Shown one piece after another: positions 63,899-64,000 of a stretch of 64,000 nt of DNA (position 1 is its first letter; every line of letters begins with the position of its first letter). The stretch is from Haloferax mucosum ATCC BAA-1512. GTDB taxonomy: Archaea > Halobacteriota > Halobacteria > Halobacteriales > Haloferacaceae. The stretch covers positions 124,001 to 188,000 of the forward strand of contig NZ_AOLN01000001.1 in NCBI RefSeq assembly GCF_000337815.1. The letters are read 5' to 3'. The position numbers and the translations under genes are program-made. Below the pieces are notes generated by a model. It was not told where the DNA came from, searched no databases, and worked only from the letters and a program-made list of their open reading frames with translations.

Positions 63899-63964
63899 TA
63901 CCTCGGGGTCACGACCGACGCGACGGACAACAAGTTTGTATCCTCCCGTGCAGTAACGCCTCTC

Positions 63965-64000
63965 ATGGCCGGTTTATTGCCCTCCGCACCGGACACTTCC
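63965..64000 (+). CDS. Start of a probable HTH regulator, cut by the window end
   Basis: An ATG at 63965 opens MAGLLPSAPDTS. The opening resembles haloarchaeal winged-helix regulators of the ArsR/HTH_20 kind, which often begin with a similar LLPSxPDTS stretch; this is from memory. A TATA-like TTTGTATC at about 63934-63941 is 28 bases upstream. Too short to confirm. Confidence 0.5.
   Translation, partial: MAGLLPSAPDTS

Overview
The window is a stretch of a high-GC haloarchaeal chromosome (class Halobacteria, most likely family Haloferacaceae and Haloferax-like). The evidence is the strongly acidic proteins with D/E-rich low-lysine composition, many genes with a TATA-like box about 27 bases before the start codon and no Shine-Dalgarno (leaderless mRNAs), Tat-dependent lipoproteins, and archaeal signature genes: topoisomerase VI, a proteasome beta subunit with a 49-residue propeptide, ATP-dependent DNA ligase, and XPB with Bax1. 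About 67 protein genes are supported. I see no tRNA, rRNA, CRISPR array or complete insertion sequence.

Layout. 1-1277: start of a small DUF5805-like gene, then a gene-free, partly AT-rich stretch with inverted repeats. 1278-8507: a SRAP abasic-site protein divergent from an RNase H-like nuclease, a glycosyltransferase, a DUF3179 lipoprotein, membrane proteins, a bactofilin-like protein and a DUF4349 lipoprotein. 8508-15666: a short tandem repeat, GTPase YchF, a CapA-like phosphoesterase, an Lrp regulator carrying an RCK_C domain, a NhaC antiporter and an aminotransferase. 15867-20777: XPB helicase and Bax1 nuclease with an antisense lipoprotein gene between them, then an m5C methyltransferase with its PUA-like domain encoded as a separate overlapping gene. 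20966-26868: PAC2 protein and the chaperone cluster grpE, alpha/beta hydrolase, dnaK, dnaJ. 26982-39918: metabolism, including a cupin, a shortened acyl-CoA-synthetase-like protein, a DAACS symporter, an AMP-forming acyl-CoA synthetase, cytidine deaminase, uridine phosphorylase, NDH-2, a sugar epimerase, arginase and a Nudix hydrolase. A low-GC secreted-protein gene lies between cdd and udp.

39919-48527 is the topoisomerase locus: gyrB-gyrA on the minus strand and top6B-top6A on the plus strand, divergent from about 250 bases. A small reading frame beside gyrA appears broken by two compensating homopolymer indels. 48597-55307 holds hydrolases, ligA, a GCS2-like ligase, psmB and a 57-residue membrane protein. 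55703-64000 holds a DUF555 protein, an HTH-CBS regulator, a cytochrome P450, purM, a gene-free tract that is G-quadruplex-prone on the minus strand, an overlapping pair of membrane proteases (TraB-like and M50), a glycerate kinase, and the start of another gene.

Much of the window is housekeeping: DNA topology, ligation and repair, chaperones and proteasome, purine and nucleoside metabolism. No large mobile island or obvious new defence system is visible. The most unusual items are the G-rich tract at 59901-59945, the broken small frame at 39974-40243, the split methyltransferase/PUA pair, the Lrp-RCK_C regulator beside NhaC, the coupled TraB-M50 pair sharing a symmetrical TATA box with the glycerate kinase gene, and the GCS2-like ligase. 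Domain names come from recognising motifs by eye; no database search was run.
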